Shown here: positions 34,712 to 44,315 of the stretch, piece by piece | Position numbering within the stretch: the first letter of the stretch is position 1 | How the letters are laid out: each line of letters begins with the position of its first letter | Origin: Flavobacteriales bacterium UBA4422 | Lineage (GTDB): Bacteria > Bacteroidota > Bacteroidia > Flavobacteriales_G > Salibacteraceae | Assembly: GCA_002389645.1 (NCBI GenBank) | Contig: DGQE01000035.1 | Span: 1-64,000 of the forward strand | Direction: 5' to 3' | DNA: 64,000 bases | Notes under the pieces: model-generated | Databases searched by the model: none | Told to the model about the DNA's origin: nothing | Seen by the model: only the letters and a program-made list of their open reading frames with translations | Position numbers and translations under genes: made by a program

Positions 34712-35712
34712 GGTTACTATACATTCTAATAATTACCGCAATCACTTTAAGCAGCTGTGGAGACGCCAGTAGAAAGGACTTACTACCTCGTAACACTGGC
34801 TCTAAAGGAGAAATAGCTGTTGTTGCGCCTGATGCTGTTTGGAAAACCAGCACTGGCGACACCTTAAGCGCTTCTATGGATCAAATAATGTATGGTCTTC
34901 CTCAAGATGAATTGATATTGAAACGCGTTGAAATCAAAGAAAGTGGCTTTAACGATTTCTTTAAAACTCATCGAAACATTCTTAAGGTTGAAGTGCATCC
35001 CGAAAAGAAGAATGCTGTTCAAGTCAGAAGAGATGTATACTCGAGGCAACAGCTTTATATAGTCATCAGCGTTCAGTCACTAGAAGAATTACCATCCGTT
35101 CTAAAATCACGTATCATAGACATCATAACGCTCTTTCATCAGGCGGAAATTGACAGACTCATTGAACGGAACAAAGATTTTGGAAGTAAGTCCTTGAACA
35201 AGGAAATTCTCGATAAAACAGGGCTTAAACTCATTATGCAAGATAAGTTTCAGGTTGCCGTGGATGTGCCTGGGTTTCTTTGGCTTCGTCTTGATCAATC
35301 TAAACCATTAGGTGGATATCAACATACGATTAGTCAAGGGATTATGATTTATAAGCGCCCCTACAAAGACACCGCAGACTTTTCAGACTCTAGTTTGCTG
35401 GCTTGGAAAAGCGAAGTAAACAAACGATATGTCGAAGGTCCACAAAACAGCTATATGAGTGTCAGTAATCGCTTTATTCTACCAAAATCTAAGCTTATTA
35501 CTTTTCACGAGCAAACCGCAAAAGAGTTACGTGGTTTATGGAGAATGGAGGGGTATTTTATGGGCGGTCCTTTTTATGCTTTAGCATTTTACAACCCTAA
35601 TAATGGCATGCAATACATGCTAGAAGGTTACGCGTATGCCCCTCAATTTGATAAAGCACCCTTGATTAGAGAAATTGAGGCTATTGCCAAAAGTGCGGCT
35701 CCCGCTGATTAA
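34708..35712 (+). CDS. DUF4837-family lipoprotein
   Basis: 334 residues, starting with a lipoprotein signal ([20 protein letters not shown], lipobox LSSC). The body matches the Bacteroidota DUF4837 family in pattern ([45 protein letters not shown]). Function unknown. It is translationally coupled to the transglycosylase (ATGA overlap), so a role in cell-wall turnover is a fair guess. It converges on the dehydratase gene with a TTAA stop/stop overlap. Confidence 0.85.
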   Translation: MRLLYILIITAITLSSCGDASRKDLLPRNTGSKGEIAVVAPDAVWKTSTGDTLSASMDQIMYGLPQDELILKRVEIKESGFNDFFKTHRNILKVEVHPEKKNAVQVRRDVYSRQQLYIVISVQSLEELPSVLKSRIIDIITLFHQAEIDRLIERNKDFGSKSLNKEILDKTGLKLIMQDKFQVAVDVPGFLWLRLDQSKPLGGYQHTISQGIMIYKRPYKDTADFSDSSLLAWKSEVNKRYVEGPQNSYMSVSNRFILPKSKLITFHEQTAKELRGLWRMEGYFMGGPFYALAFYNPNNGMQYMLEGYAYAPQFDKAPLIREIEAIAKSAAPAD

Positions 35713-36644
35713 GGCTTGTTTTGTAAATCAACATTACCTCCTGTAATAATCACCGCTATTTTTTTTCCTTTTAATTTTTCTTTCTGTACGTCCATAGCTG
35801 CAAAGGGAACGGCACATGAAGGTTCAATTATAATCTTAGTTTCACTCCAAATCCTATACATCCATGGAATAATATGTTCCTCTTCAGCCAACCAAATATC
35901 ATCTGAGTGAGCTTTAATTATTTCAAACGGAACTTTTCCAACAGTAGTCCTTAATCCATCGGCAATTGTATTGGCGTTTACATTAGTTACGCGGGTTCCT
36001 GATTTAAATCCATCATATCCGTCTGATGCTTCTTTAGGCTCTGCCCCCACAACCTTGGTTTGTGGTGAAAAATAATGTGCTGCTAAAGTGCTTCCAGCTA
36101 GCAACCCACCACCGCCAAGTGGTGTAATTATGTAATCTAGATCACCATATTCTGCTATTATTTCCATTGCAGATGTTGCTTGTCCAGCAACAATCCATTC
36201 ATGATCAAATGGAGGAATAATTGTGCTTCCACGATCTTCTGCGATAGCATTTGCTGTTTCAATTCGCGCGTCTATTGTTGGCTCACATAAAAACATCTCT
36301 GCACCCCATTTTTCAGCGTTCTTAATCTTCTGTTTGTTGGAATTATTAGGCATCACAACAAATGCTTTTACATTTAATTGATGCGCCATGAACGCCACCG
36401 CTTGTGCGTGGTTACCTGAACTATGAGTCACTAACCCTTTATGGCGTTCCTCTTTTGATAACTGTAGTGCGAAGTTGGCAGCACCTCTAATTTTAAAAGC
36501 TCCAATGGATTGTTTTTGCTCACATTTTAAATAAACCTCACAATCCCATAAATCATTTAAAAAGGTATCACCTATTAAAGGTGTGTTGGTAGTAAATCCT
36601 CTTACTCGAGAAAAAGCCCTTTGGAGATCTAGTTCAGCAATCAC
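35709..36644 (-). CDS. PLP-dependent threonine/serine dehydratase-like enzyme
   Basis: 311 residues, fold type II. The PLP Lys is in SIGAFKIRGAANFA, the substrate loop is SSGNHAQAVA, the phosphate-binding glycine loop is PLGGGGLLAGS, and the end is VIITGGNVDL. This is the size of catabolic threonine dehydratase or serine racemase without a regulatory ACT domain. The start is GTG 36644, directly after the rpiB stop (TAAGTG), so the pair is coupled. Threonine deaminase and serine racemase cannot be separated by eye. Confidence 0.9.
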   Translation of the reverse strand: MIAELDLQRAFSRVRGFTTNTPLIGDTFLNDLWDCEVYLKCEQKQSIGAFKIRGAANFALQLSKEERHKGLVTHSSGNHAQAVAFMAHQLNVKAFVVMPNNSNKQKIKNAEKWGAEMFLCEPTIDARIETANAIAEDRGSTIIPPFDHEWIVAGQATSAMEIIAEYGDLDYIITPLGGGGLLAGSTLAAHYFSPQTKVVGAEPKEASDGYDGFKSGTRVTNVNANTIADGLRTTVGKVPFEIIKAHSDDIWLAEEEHIIPWMYRIWSETKIIIEPSCAVPFAAMDVQKEKLKGKKIAVIITGGNVDLQNKP

Positions 36645-37076
36645 TTACGCACAAGCTATTTTATTAATTCTATTCTGATGGCGCCCTCCCTCAAATGAAG
36701 CGTCCATATATGCTTGAGTAATCATCCATCCTTCTTCTTTATTCACAAAACGAGCTGGAATAGCGATAACATTCGCATTATTATGTTGTTTAGTTAGCGT
36801 GGCTATCTCGGGTGACCAACATAATCCACAACGAATATTTTCATGCTTATTAGCTGTCATAGCCATTCCGTTTGCGGTGCCACAGATAAGAATTCCAAAA
36901 TCAACTTTTGCAGCTTCTACATCGTTACACACTTTATGTCCAAAATCAGGGTAATCAACACTTTCTGGCCCGTTTGTTCCATAATCAATAACTTCAATAT
37001 TTTGTTGTTGTAAGTTATTTTTTAGATAATCTTTTAGTTCATATCCTGCGTGGTCACAAGCAATTGCTATTTTCAT
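36645..37076 (-). CDS. rpiB: ribose-5-phosphate isomerase B
   Basis: Interconverts ribose 5-phosphate and ribulose 5-phosphate. 143 residues from ATG 37076 (MKIAIACDHAGYELK). Family blocks: DYGTNGPESVDYPDFG, the Cys-containing catalytic loop GILICGTANGMAM, NKHENIRCGLCW and HNNANVIAIPAR, FEGGRHQNRI. The frame extends to TTG 37097, but that codon lies in the -7 box. Confidence 0.96.
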   Translation of the reverse strand: MKIAIACDHAGYELKDYLKNNLQQQNIEVIDYGTNGPESVDYPDFGHKVCNDVEAAKVDFGILICGTANGMAMTANKHENIRCGLCWSPEIATLTKQHNNANVIAIPARFVNKEEGWMITQAYMDASFEGGRHQNRINKIACA

Positions 37077-37094
37077 CGTATATTCTATTTGGAA

Positions 37095-37102
37095 CAAAGT
37101 TA
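37095..37102 (-). promoter_or_regulatory. -7 box (TAACTTTG) for rpiB
   Basis: The minus strand reads TAACTTTG, ending 18 bases before ATG 37076. A perfect consensus match. Confidence 0.6.
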
Positions 37103-37483
37103 AAGTAGCGTTTGATTATTAATAACCTGTTTATTTCTGTTCATTAATTAGAAGAAAAAAAATCGAGATAACAGTTTAATTTTTTAAGACAAATTAGCGT
37201 TGTTAAATGCAAGCAGTATTTATTGAATATATCAACCCACTTTATGAACTTCAACATTCAAATTTTGAAATAATAGTTGTTATCAGTAGTACTGTTACAA
37301 GAGGATTTAACACTTAGTTGATAACCATCTAAAATAACTGATAGTTAATCTATTGAATGTTTAAACTCTGTTAACTTCAATTCATAAATAACTCAACCTA
37401 GTAACTTCGAATAAATCTTTCCACAAGACTAACAGCCTTTATAGTAATAATAGATTTATTTAAACTTTATTGTTTTTTACTAA
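37103..37483. other. AT-rich intergenic region between rpiB and the YwqK-like gene
   Basis: The only gene-free stretch over 300 bases. It is strongly AT-rich. It holds a spaced inverted repeat, GTTATCA (37279-37285) and TGATAAC (37319-37325), a -7-like box TAACTTCG at 37402-37409 on the plus strand, and TTTCCACA near 37417, a partial match to a DnaA box. No tRNA, hairpin terminator or convincing small ORF is seen. Confidence 0.5.
37402..37409 (+). promoter_or_regulatory. possible -7 box (TAACTTCG) for the YwqK-like gene
   Basis: Fits TAnnTTCG, 74 bases before the GTG start at 37484. Spacing implies a fairly long leader, so the assignment is tentative. Confidence 0.35.
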
Positions 37484-39037
37484 GTGCATAAAGAAATAAG
37501 ATACAAGCTTCTGATTGGGTTTTTATGCCATCTATTTTTGGTGTCAACAATAAGCGCTCAAAAAACAAATCCAAATGGTTATAACAAGTTTTATTTCGAC
37601 AATGGTCAACTTTCAAGTGAGGGGAATTTGCGAAATGGATTCCCAGAAGGATATTGGAAAAATTATTACGAAAATGGAATATTAAAATCTGAAGGAAACC
37701 GTGATGGACATCAGCTAGATAGTATCTGGAAATTTTACAATTCGGATGGAATTTTAACGGAAGAGATTAGCTTCAAAGAAGGAAAAAAGAATGGTGTTTC
37801 GAGGAAATATAACAATGAAGGATTTTTATTATCCACCATACCCTTCGAAAAAGATAGAAAAAGTGGTATTGCCTTTTCTTATTTCACCAATGGTCGTATT
37901 CATATAGAAACACCTTTTGTTAACGGAGCGGAAAATGGTAAGGAATTTGAATTTTCTTTCAAAGGAGAAATTATAACCATTACCGAGTATCAGAACGGAA
38001 TATTTGTTAAGCAAGAGAAGATAAATAGAAAGGATAAGGGTGGAAATAAACAAGGTTTATGGAAAGAGTTTTATGAGGATAGAACTGTAAAAAATGAAGG
38101 TAGATATCAGGACAACTTGAAGCATGGATATTGGAAAGAATATTCATCAAAAGGAGCATTGATAGAAACGAAAAAATATGATAGAGGCCAGCCAGTAGCA
38201 GATGCAGAAGAACTAGCTGATTTGGAAGTTGACGAAAAATTTTACCCCGATAGCGATGGACAAATTCGTTTTAGGGGAACATATAGAAAAGATAAACCGC
38301 ATGGAACACATATTTGGTTTGCAGAAGACGGAGGTATAGATAGCGCAAAGATTTTTAAGAATTCTCATTTAGTTGCCTCAGGAAAACTTAATAATAAGGG
38401 TTTAAGAACAGGGAATTGGAGAGAATACTATTATCCTGGAGGCGAATTGAAAGGAGAAGGATCTTATGAAGAAGGTTATAGAAGCGGAGAATGGGTTTAT
38501 TATTTCCAAGATGGATCCTTAGAGCAAAAAGGAAAATATTCAAGAAAAGGAAAGCCGAACGAGAAATGGAAATGGTTTTATTCCACTGGACAAATAATGC
38601 GAGAGGAGACGTTTAAAAACGGAAAAGAAAATGGTTGGCTAATCGAATATTCAGATACTGGAAAAGTTATAACTCGCGGTGAGTATGTAGATGGTTTAGA
38701 AGAAGGTGATTGGTTTTATGAAATGGGAGATCATTATCAATCGGGAAGATATGAGAATGGTTTGAAACAAGGAATTTGGAAACACATTTATCTTACTACG
38801 GAAAAAACACGTTTTGTAGGCGAATTTTTTGATGATTTAGCCCAAGGAAAACACACGTGGTATTATGATACTGGTGAAAAAAAATTAGAAGGAAAATTTG
38901 TTTCAGATGTTAAGGAAGGGGAGTGGAAAAGGTATAATTCTGATGGAACTGTCTTTGTTACTATTGAGTATAGTTCAGGAAAAGAAGTTAAGGTTGATGG
39001 ATTGAAACTCAAGGTAGAAAAGAGAGAGAAAGATTAG
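37484..39037 (+). CDS. secreted MORN/YwqK-type repeat protein
   Basis: 517 residues with a signal peptide (YKLLIGFLCHLFLVSTISAQ). The rest is made of well over a dozen repeats of about 22-23 residues of the form GxxxGxWxxYYxxGxLxxxGxYxxG, for example GFPEGYWKNYYENGILKSEG and GYRSGEWVYYFQDGSLEQKG. This is the toxin-antitoxin-YwqK/MORN-2 repeat common in Bacteroidota envelope proteins; despite the Pfam name there is no toxin here. It probably forms an elongated beta structure. The start is GTG. A LytTR regulator follows 70 bases downstream on the same strand. Confidence 0.88.
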   Translation: MHKEIRYKLLIGFLCHLFLVSTISAQKTNPNGYNKFYFDNGQLSSEGNLRNGFPEGYWKNYYENGILKSEGNRDGHQLDSIWKFYNSDGILTEEISFKEGKKNGVSRKYNNEGFLLSTIPFEKDRKSGIAFSYFTNGRIHIETPFVNGAENGKEFEFSFKGEIITITEYQNGIFVKQEKINRKDKGGNKQGLWKEFYEDRTVKNEGRYQDNLKHGYWKEYSSKGALIETKKYDRGQPVADAEELADLEVDEKFYPDSDGQIRFRGTYRKDKPHGTHIWFAEDGGIDSAKIFKNSHLVASGKLNNKGLRTGNWREYYYPGGELKGEGSYEEGYRSGEWVYYFQDGSLEQKGKYSRKGKPNEKWKWFYSTGQIMREETFKNGKENGWLIEYSDTGKVITRGEYVDGLEEGDWFYEMGDHYQSGRYENGLKQGIWKHIYLTTEKTRFVGEFFDDLAQGKHTWYYDTGEKKLEGKFVSDVKEGEWKRYNSDGTVFVTIEYSSGKEVKVDGLKLKVEKREKD

Positions 39038-39107
39038 ATTTAAGAATAACTACGGGAGGGCGTATGAAATATTTTTATCTTTTGCCTCCAAATTACGTTA
39101 GAATAAT

Positions 39108-39851
39108 ATGAATATCCTGGTTGTTGAAGATGAGAGTATTGTAGCTAAAGACATTCAAGTATGTCTTAGAAAATTAGGTTATGATGTGGTTGGTAATGTT
39201 TCTTCAGGTGAAGAAGCAGTGTTAAAAGCAGAAGAATTTGATTTAGATTTAGTGATGATGGATATCATGCTGAAGGGAGAAATGAGTGGGATTGAGGCAG
39301 CAGATATAATCCGTAAAAAGAAGAGTATACCAGTTATTTTCTTAACAGCTTATACAGATAGAAACACTGTGGATAAGGCGAAAGAAACAGAGCCTTACGG
39401 ATATATAATTAAACCTTTTAAGGCGATTGATATTCAAACTGCTATAGAGATAGCCTTGTATAAGCATGGTAGAGAAATGGAGGTGAAGAAAGAGCGTGAC
39501 ATGTATTACAGCATGGTCGAAAAGCAAGACTCTGCAGACATGATGTTTGTGAAAGCTAACCAACGTCTGGTTAAAATCAAATACAGTGATATTTATTTTA
39601 TAGAGGCATTAAAAGACTACGTAGTAATCAACACTCTGGAAAGAAGGTATACCATTCATAGCACAATGAAAGATATCGAAAGTAAAATGCCAGAGAAGGA
39701 TTTTATTCGAGTTCACAGATCTTTTATCATTCGATTAGATAAAATCAAAGAAATTGATCACAACAATGTTGTCTTAGAAAATGATAAGAAGATTGTTCCA
39801 GTTGGTGGATCTTACAAGGAGCTTCTTCAACAGAGAATAAAAATGATCTAA
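39108..39851 (+). CDS. LytTR-family response regulator
   Basis: 247 residues. A CheY-like receiver (1-120) has acidic residues E7/D8, phospho-acceptor D52 (LVMMDIMLKG), TAYTD and the Lys of IIKPFKAID. A LytTR DNA-binding domain (about 145-245) reads FVKANQRLVKIKYSDIYFIE, ALKDYVVI, FIRVHRSFIIRLDKI and GGSYKELLQQ. LytTR regulators activate transcription on direct repeats. No histidine kinase gene is nearby, so it is an orphan. It ends exactly where rnr ends on the other strand. Confidence 0.93.
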   Translation: MNILVVEDESIVAKDIQVCLRKLGYDVVGNVSSGEEAVLKAEEFDLDLVMMDIMLKGEMSGIEAADIIRKKKSIPVIFLTAYTDRNTVDKAKETEPYGYIIKPFKAIDIQTAIEIALYKHGREMEVKKERDMYYSMVEKQDSADMMFVKANQRLVKIKYSDIYFIEALKDYVVINTLERRYTIHSTMKDIESKMPEKDFIRVHRSFIIRLDKIKEIDHNNVVLENDKKIVPVGGSYKELLQQRIKMI

Positions 39852-41990
39852 CTAAACTAGTTTGAGGTCTATTCTTCTGCTCTCCAGGTCGGCAGCAACA
39901 ACTATTATTTGAATTTTATCTCCAAGTGCGTAGGCTTTTCTTGTTCGTTGACCTACTATACTCATATTCTTCTGATCATATATGAAGTAGTCTCCATCAA
40001 TATCACGCAAACGAACCAATCCTTCGCATTTATTTGATGTAATTTCAACGAACATACCCCATTCGGTAACTCCGCTAACAACACCGTCAAAGATTTCTCC
40101 TACGGAATCTTGCATGTAAATGACTTGATAAAGTTTAGTGGATTCACGTTCGGCTTCTGACGCTTTTCGTTCCATTAAACTACTGTGCTTACAAAGCTTA
40201 TCTATTACATCTATATTTTCTGATTTACCGTCATTAAGATAACTAAAGAGCATGCGATGAGCCATCATATCAGGATACCTTCTAATAGGTGAAGTAAAGT
40301 GACTATAAAAAGGAAATGCTAAACCAAAATGACCAATATTGTTGGTGGAGTATTCAGCTTTTGCCATTGAACGAATAGCCAGCATTTCTATAATATTCTG
40401 TTCAGGCTTACCTTTTATTTTACTTAGTAAATCATTAATAGAATTGGCAATATTTTGTGGTGTGTTGAAATCAACGCTATAACCAAAACGCTTAATGAAG
40501 TCTGAAAAATCCTTAAGTTTTGTAGGGTCTGGCATATCGTGAATACGGTAGACAAAAGTTTTAGCATGATCACCGGACCTTTCTTTTTTACCCACCTTTA
40601 AAGCAACAGCCTTATTCGCTAAAAGCATAAACTCTTCAATCAGCTTATGGGCATCTTTTTGAACTTTGAAGAACACGTCTACGGGTTTTTTATCATCACT
40701 TAACCTAAATCTTACTTCAGCTTTTTCAAATGCTATAGACCCAGACTTTAACCGATCAGTCCTTAGTATTTTAGCTATGTTATTGATGGCTTTGAGCTCA
40801 TTTTGATAAAGACCAGAATTTTTTTCAAGAATTTCTTGGACGTCTTCATAAGCAAAACGATGATCACTGTAGATTACAGTTTTACCAATCCAGGTATTGT
40901 GGATTTTAGCTTTATCGTCAATTTCAAAAACACAACTAAAAGTTAATTTTTCTTCTTTGGGTCTAAGAGAACATAGTTGATTCGACAGAATTTCAGGAAG
41001 CATTGGAATAACTCTATCTACAAGATAAATAGAGGTTGCACGATTTTGAGCTTCTTTTTCGAGTGCTGACCCCTCTCTTACATAATGGGTAACATCAGCA
41101 ATATGAACCCCAATTTCATAATTTCCATTTTCTAATTTTTGAAAAGAAATTGCGTCATCAAAATCTTTTGCATCTGCTGGATCAATAGTAAATGTGAGTG
41201 TTTTTCTAAAGTCGCGTCTTTTAGCAACTTCTCCTTCGGTTATATTATGGGAGATAGCATCACACTCTTTTTCAACATCACTTGGAAACTTTAAAGGAAA
41301 ACCAAATTGAGCTAAAATAGCATCACCTTCAGCTTTCATATCTCCAGGCATTCCAAGAACATCAGTTACATGAGCGACTGGACTAAGCCTCATGTTTTCC
41401 CATTCGACTAATTTAACTACAACTTTTTCACCTTCTTTGGCGCCATTCATTTTATCGCTGGGAATGAAGAAGTCTATGGATATTTTATGATTATCCGGAA
41501 GGGCATAAAAACGACCTTCATTTTTGAATATTACTGCAGGAAAAGTTTCTCTAGCACGCTCAATAACTTCGATTACTTTACCTTTTACTCTCCCTGATCC
41601 TTTTCTATTTCCTAGCAAGCGCAACGATACTAAATCACCATCTAGAGCTTTCCAAGTGAATTGCTCAGGTATCATTATATCTTTTGAAAAGCCTGCTGTC
41701 TCAACGAATGCATTACCGCTTCTGTTGAATGAGATGATCCCCTGTATCTCTTCAAGTGGGCCTTTCCATAAAAATTTACCATGATGGGGCTCATCAACAA
41801 GCCCTTGTTTAATTAACGACTCTAAAACAGCTGCAAGAATTTGTCGTTCCACAGCATCATCAATTTCTAAACGAGCAGCCAGCTGTTTATAATTAATAAG
41901 AGATTTTGGATTCTCCTTGAAATAACTAGCAACACGGCCTTCGAGTTTTTTTACTTGTTTGGCGAGTTTTTTTGGTGTTTGTTTTGACAT
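39852..41990 (-). CDS. rnr: ribonuclease R
   Basis: Processive 3'-5' exoribonuclease that degrades structured RNA. 712 residues: an N-terminal helix-turn-helix region (about 15-70), cold-shock OB folds (about 75-240), the RNB catalytic domain with the metal Asp cluster DPADAKDFDDAIS (about 270), VHIADVTHYVREGS, HFTSPIRRYPDMMAHR, and a C-terminal S1 domain (about 630-710; GVVSGVTEWGMFVEI). The extreme C-terminal basic tail of many RNase R proteins is absent. Confidence 0.96.
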   Translation of the reverse strand: MSKQTPKKLAKQVKKLEGRVASYFKENPKSLINYKQLAARLEIDDAVERQILAAVLESLIKQGLVDEPHHGKFLWKGPLEEIQGIISFNRSGNAFVETAGFSKDIMIPEQFTWKALDGDLVSLRLLGNRKGSGRVKGKVIEVIERARETFPAVIFKNEGRFYALPDNHKISIDFFIPSDKMNGAKEGEKVVVKLVEWENMRLSPVAHVTDVLGMPGDMKAEGDAILAQFGFPLKFPSDVEKECDAISHNITEGEVAKRRDFRKTLTFTIDPADAKDFDDAISFQKLENGNYEIGVHIADVTHYVREGSALEKEAQNRATSIYLVDRVIPMLPEILSNQLCSLRPKEEKLTFSCVFEIDDKAKIHNTWIGKTVIYSDHRFAYEDVQEILEKNSGLYQNELKAINNIAKILRTDRLKSGSIAFEKAEVRFRLSDDKKPVDVFFKVQKDAHKLIEEFMLLANKAVALKVGKKERSGDHAKTFVYRIHDMPDPTKLKDFSDFIKRFGYSVDFNTPQNIANSINDLLSKIKGKPEQNIIEMLAIRSMAKAEYSTNNIGHFGLAFPFYSHFTSPIRRYPDMMAHRMLFSYLNDGKSENIDVIDKLCKHSSLMERKASEAERESTKLYQVIYMQDSVGEIFDGVVSGVTEWGMFVEITSNKCEGLVRLRDIDGDYFIYDQKNMSIVGQRTRKAYALGDKIQIIVVAADLESRRIDLKLV

Positions 41991-42085
41991 AGCTTTTACA
42001 AAGGAAACAGAATCTAACCTATTTAAAATGAGTATGTTTTAAGTTATGATGAATAGATGGTCAGTAATATTAATTTTTAACACTA

Positions 42086-42093
42086 TAACTTTG
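42086..42093 (+). promoter_or_regulatory. -7 box (TAACTTTG) for ferritin
   Basis: A perfect TAnnTTTG match, 21 bases before ATG 42115, with an A/G-rich stretch between. Confidence 0.6.
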
Positions 42094-42114
42094 TGCGAAA
42101 ATTAAGAAGACATT

Positions 42115-42630
42115 ATGTTATCAAATAGAGTACAAGACGCTTTAAATGAACAAATAAAGATGGAAGGATCTTCCAGCAACTTTTATTTATCAATGGCGGT
42201 ATGGGCTGAAGAGAATGGATATGCGGGAGTTTCTCAATTTTTGTATAAGCATTCTGATGAAGAACGTTTTCACATGTTGAAGCTGGTGAAATATATCAAT
42301 GAAAGAGATGGAAAAGTTATTATTCCCGCTTTCGATCAGCCAAAGTCTGATTTTGATAGTGTGAAACAATTATTTGAAGAGTTATATAACCACGAAGTAG
42401 CTGTTACGCAGAGTATAGGAGAGCTTGTAGGAATTTGTTTGGATGAGAAAGACTTTACTACCCAAAACTTTTTACAGTGGTATGTATCAGAGCAGCTGGA
42501 AGAAGAAGCACTGGCTAAAACGGTACTAGATAAGATCAAACTTATGGCGGACGATAAAAGTGCGTGGTATCATTTTGATCGCGATATAGCTGGATTAACG
42601 GCAACTAGCATAGCAGATACAGGAGCTTAA
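42115..42630 (+). CDS. ftnA: non-haem ferritin
   Basis: Cytoplasmic iron-storage protein forming a 24-mer with ferroxidase activity. 171 residues. All ferroxidase ligands are at the E. coli FtnA positions: E17, E50, H53, E94 and Q127, and also the third-site residues E49, E126 and E130. Tyr24 is present. Single-gene transcript with its own promoter. Confidence 0.97.
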   Translation: MLSNRVQDALNEQIKMEGSSSNFYLSMAVWAEENGYAGVSQFLYKHSDEERFHMLKLVKYINERDGKVIIPAFDQPKSDFDSVKQLFEELYNHEVAVTQSIGELVGICLDEKDFTTQNFLQWYVSEQLEEEALAKTVLDKIKLMADDKSAWYHFDRDIAGLTATSIADTGA

Positions 42631-42638
42631 AAAATATT

Positions 42639-44315
42639 CTAATTTTCTATCAATTCTGAAATGAGATTTCGGTACTTTCTGGTAAAGGCATCATAATTGT
42701 CTTTGCCAGTTGCGGGTCCGTTAAACCCTGTGTGAATTTTAATTACCTCGTGTTTTTTATTTAAAACTAATAATGTGGGATAAGAAAATATTCCATTAAG
42801 AGCAGGTAAAGTTTTGGACGCAACATCTTTTGAAGAGAGAGTTGCCGCCAGCAGAATAGGAAAATCAATATTCATATTCCGCTTATATTTCTTGATGTTT
42901 TGTATTACTTTGGATGAGTCTCCAATTAATTCATAATCCAACGCAACTATTGAGATTTTATCACTTGGAAATTCGTCATTAATTTCCTTGAGGAAACGAC
43001 TTTCATCAAGGCAGTTTGAACACCAAGTGCCCATTATACTCACTAATAATACCTTATCGGTAAAGCGCTCATCGCTCATTGATACGATGTTGCCATTTTC
43101 ATCGGGAAATGAAAAATCAAACTGAGACCCAGGTACCATTTTGGTTATGCTTTCTGGGCTAGATAATTCTACAGGAACATTCAATTCTGCTGTCCAGTTT
43201 TGTGAATATGACGAACCTGCTAAAAATTGACCAGTGATTTTTTCGTTTTCAATTAACCCTTCGAAATACATCAAATGTGTTCCATCCATTGTACTTAGAA
43301 ACATAGAGTCGTTTCTCACAATACCTTCAAGAAAACGATAATCACCGGTTTCTGTCAGCAATGACCCAGTGAGCATAAACTTATTCTGTTCAAGCTTTAA
43401 AACATTAGTTTCTTCGGCCTCCCCATCCTCATCAAGAAACATAAACTTATGACTTCCTGATATATTAATAAAAGGGTTCTCAGCAGGCTTAAAACGATAG
43501 GAGCTGTTGCTCGTTGCTTTTACATAAATGGATTGTGGAACATCCCTTTTTTTATTTATCCATTGACCTTCAAGGGTTGAGTCATTGACCGATGATAGTA
43601 TAAAGCACGAACTAAAATATGCAGATTCGTAAACAGTTGAATCTCCTTTGGTTTCAATAGCACTAAAATTTAAGAATTCTTCATCGTTCTTTACAATCAG
43701 TTCGTTGTTTGGGTTTATTACAAATTGAATAGGAATACCCGCCTTTTCATGTTTAAAAACGCCTCGCCACAATTTACCCTGAGGAAGAATATTTCCATGA
43801 ACAAACTGGTCATTATTGAAAAACCACTTAATAGACTGTTTAACACTTAATTCATAGGATGATCCGTCAAACGAGAAGAATTGACGCGAACTAGATAAAA
43901 GATTAAAGCGCTCTTTACGAACCGAATAATGAGTGACTCGACCTTTATCTAAAACAATTTTAACTGATTTAATTTCTTGTGTTTCAGAAGTGGCTTTAAA
44001 ATCAACAGTTCGAATGCCTGATTGAGTAGAATCAGAAACAACGTAAGCGTCAACAAAGCGCTGTTTATTTACATTATCTTTTAGAAAGGATTGAAATTCT
44101 TTTACCCAGTCAATTGAATATGGGTCGGAGTATACGATGGAGTCTTCAATAACAGCCCACTTACTCGCTAGGGCAGAAATATTATTCAAACTATCGGCCA
44201 CCTCGGCCATAGTAGGAATGTTTGCAAGAATTGGTGGGTCTTGGGCAACAGGAAGGTTGTCGCAACCAATTAAGCCAATTAGAAGAATAGAAGAAAAGAG
44301 GTGTTTTAAACTCAA
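42639..44315 (-). CDS. TlpA-like thioredoxin-fold lipoprotein with a long N-terminal domain
   Basis: 558 residues. A lipoprotein signal (LFSSILLIGLIGCDN) is followed by about 380 residues of beta-rich sequence of unknown type. A C-terminal AhpC/TSA-thioredoxin domain has the active site GTWCSNCLDESRFL. It is presumably a periplasmic or outer-membrane-attached thiol-disulfide protein. The start is TTG 44315, overlapping the pheS stop (TTGA). Confidence 0.85.
   Translation of the reverse strand: MSLKHLFSSILLIGLIGCDNLPVAQDPPILANIPTMAEVADSLNNISALASKWAVIEDSIVYSDPYSIDWVKEFQSFLKDNVNKQRFVDAYVVSDSTQSGIRTVDFKATSETQEIKSVKIVLDKGRVTHYSVRKERFNLLSSSRQFFSFDGSSYELSVKQSIKWFFNNDQFVHGNILPQGKLWRGVFKHEKAGIPIQFVINPNNELIVKNDEEFLNFSAIETKGDSTVYESAYFSSCFILSSVNDSTLEGQWINKKRDVPQSIYVKATSNSSYRFKPAENPFINISGSHKFMFLDEDGEAEETNVLKLEQNKFMLTGSLLTETGDYRFLEGIVRNDSMFLSTMDGTHLMYFEGLIENEKITGQFLAGSSYSQNWTAELNVPVELSSPESITKMVPGSQFDFSFPDENGNIVSMSDERFTDKVLLVSIMGTWCSNCLDESRFLKEINDEFPSDKISIVALDYELIGDSSKVIQNIKKYKRNMNIDFPILLAATLSSKDVASKTLPALNGIFSYPTLLVLNKKHEVIKIHTGFNGPATGKDNYDAFTRKYRNLISELIEN

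Noticed and set aside
37103..37483. Replication origin
   Set aside because: Only one imperfect DnaA-like motif and no dnaA, dnaN or clear strand-bias change nearby; kept only as a low-interest finding.
37484..39037. Toxin-antitoxin system (from the YwqK repeat name)
   Set aside because: The repeat name is historical. There is no partner gene of antitoxin type and the protein has a signal peptide.
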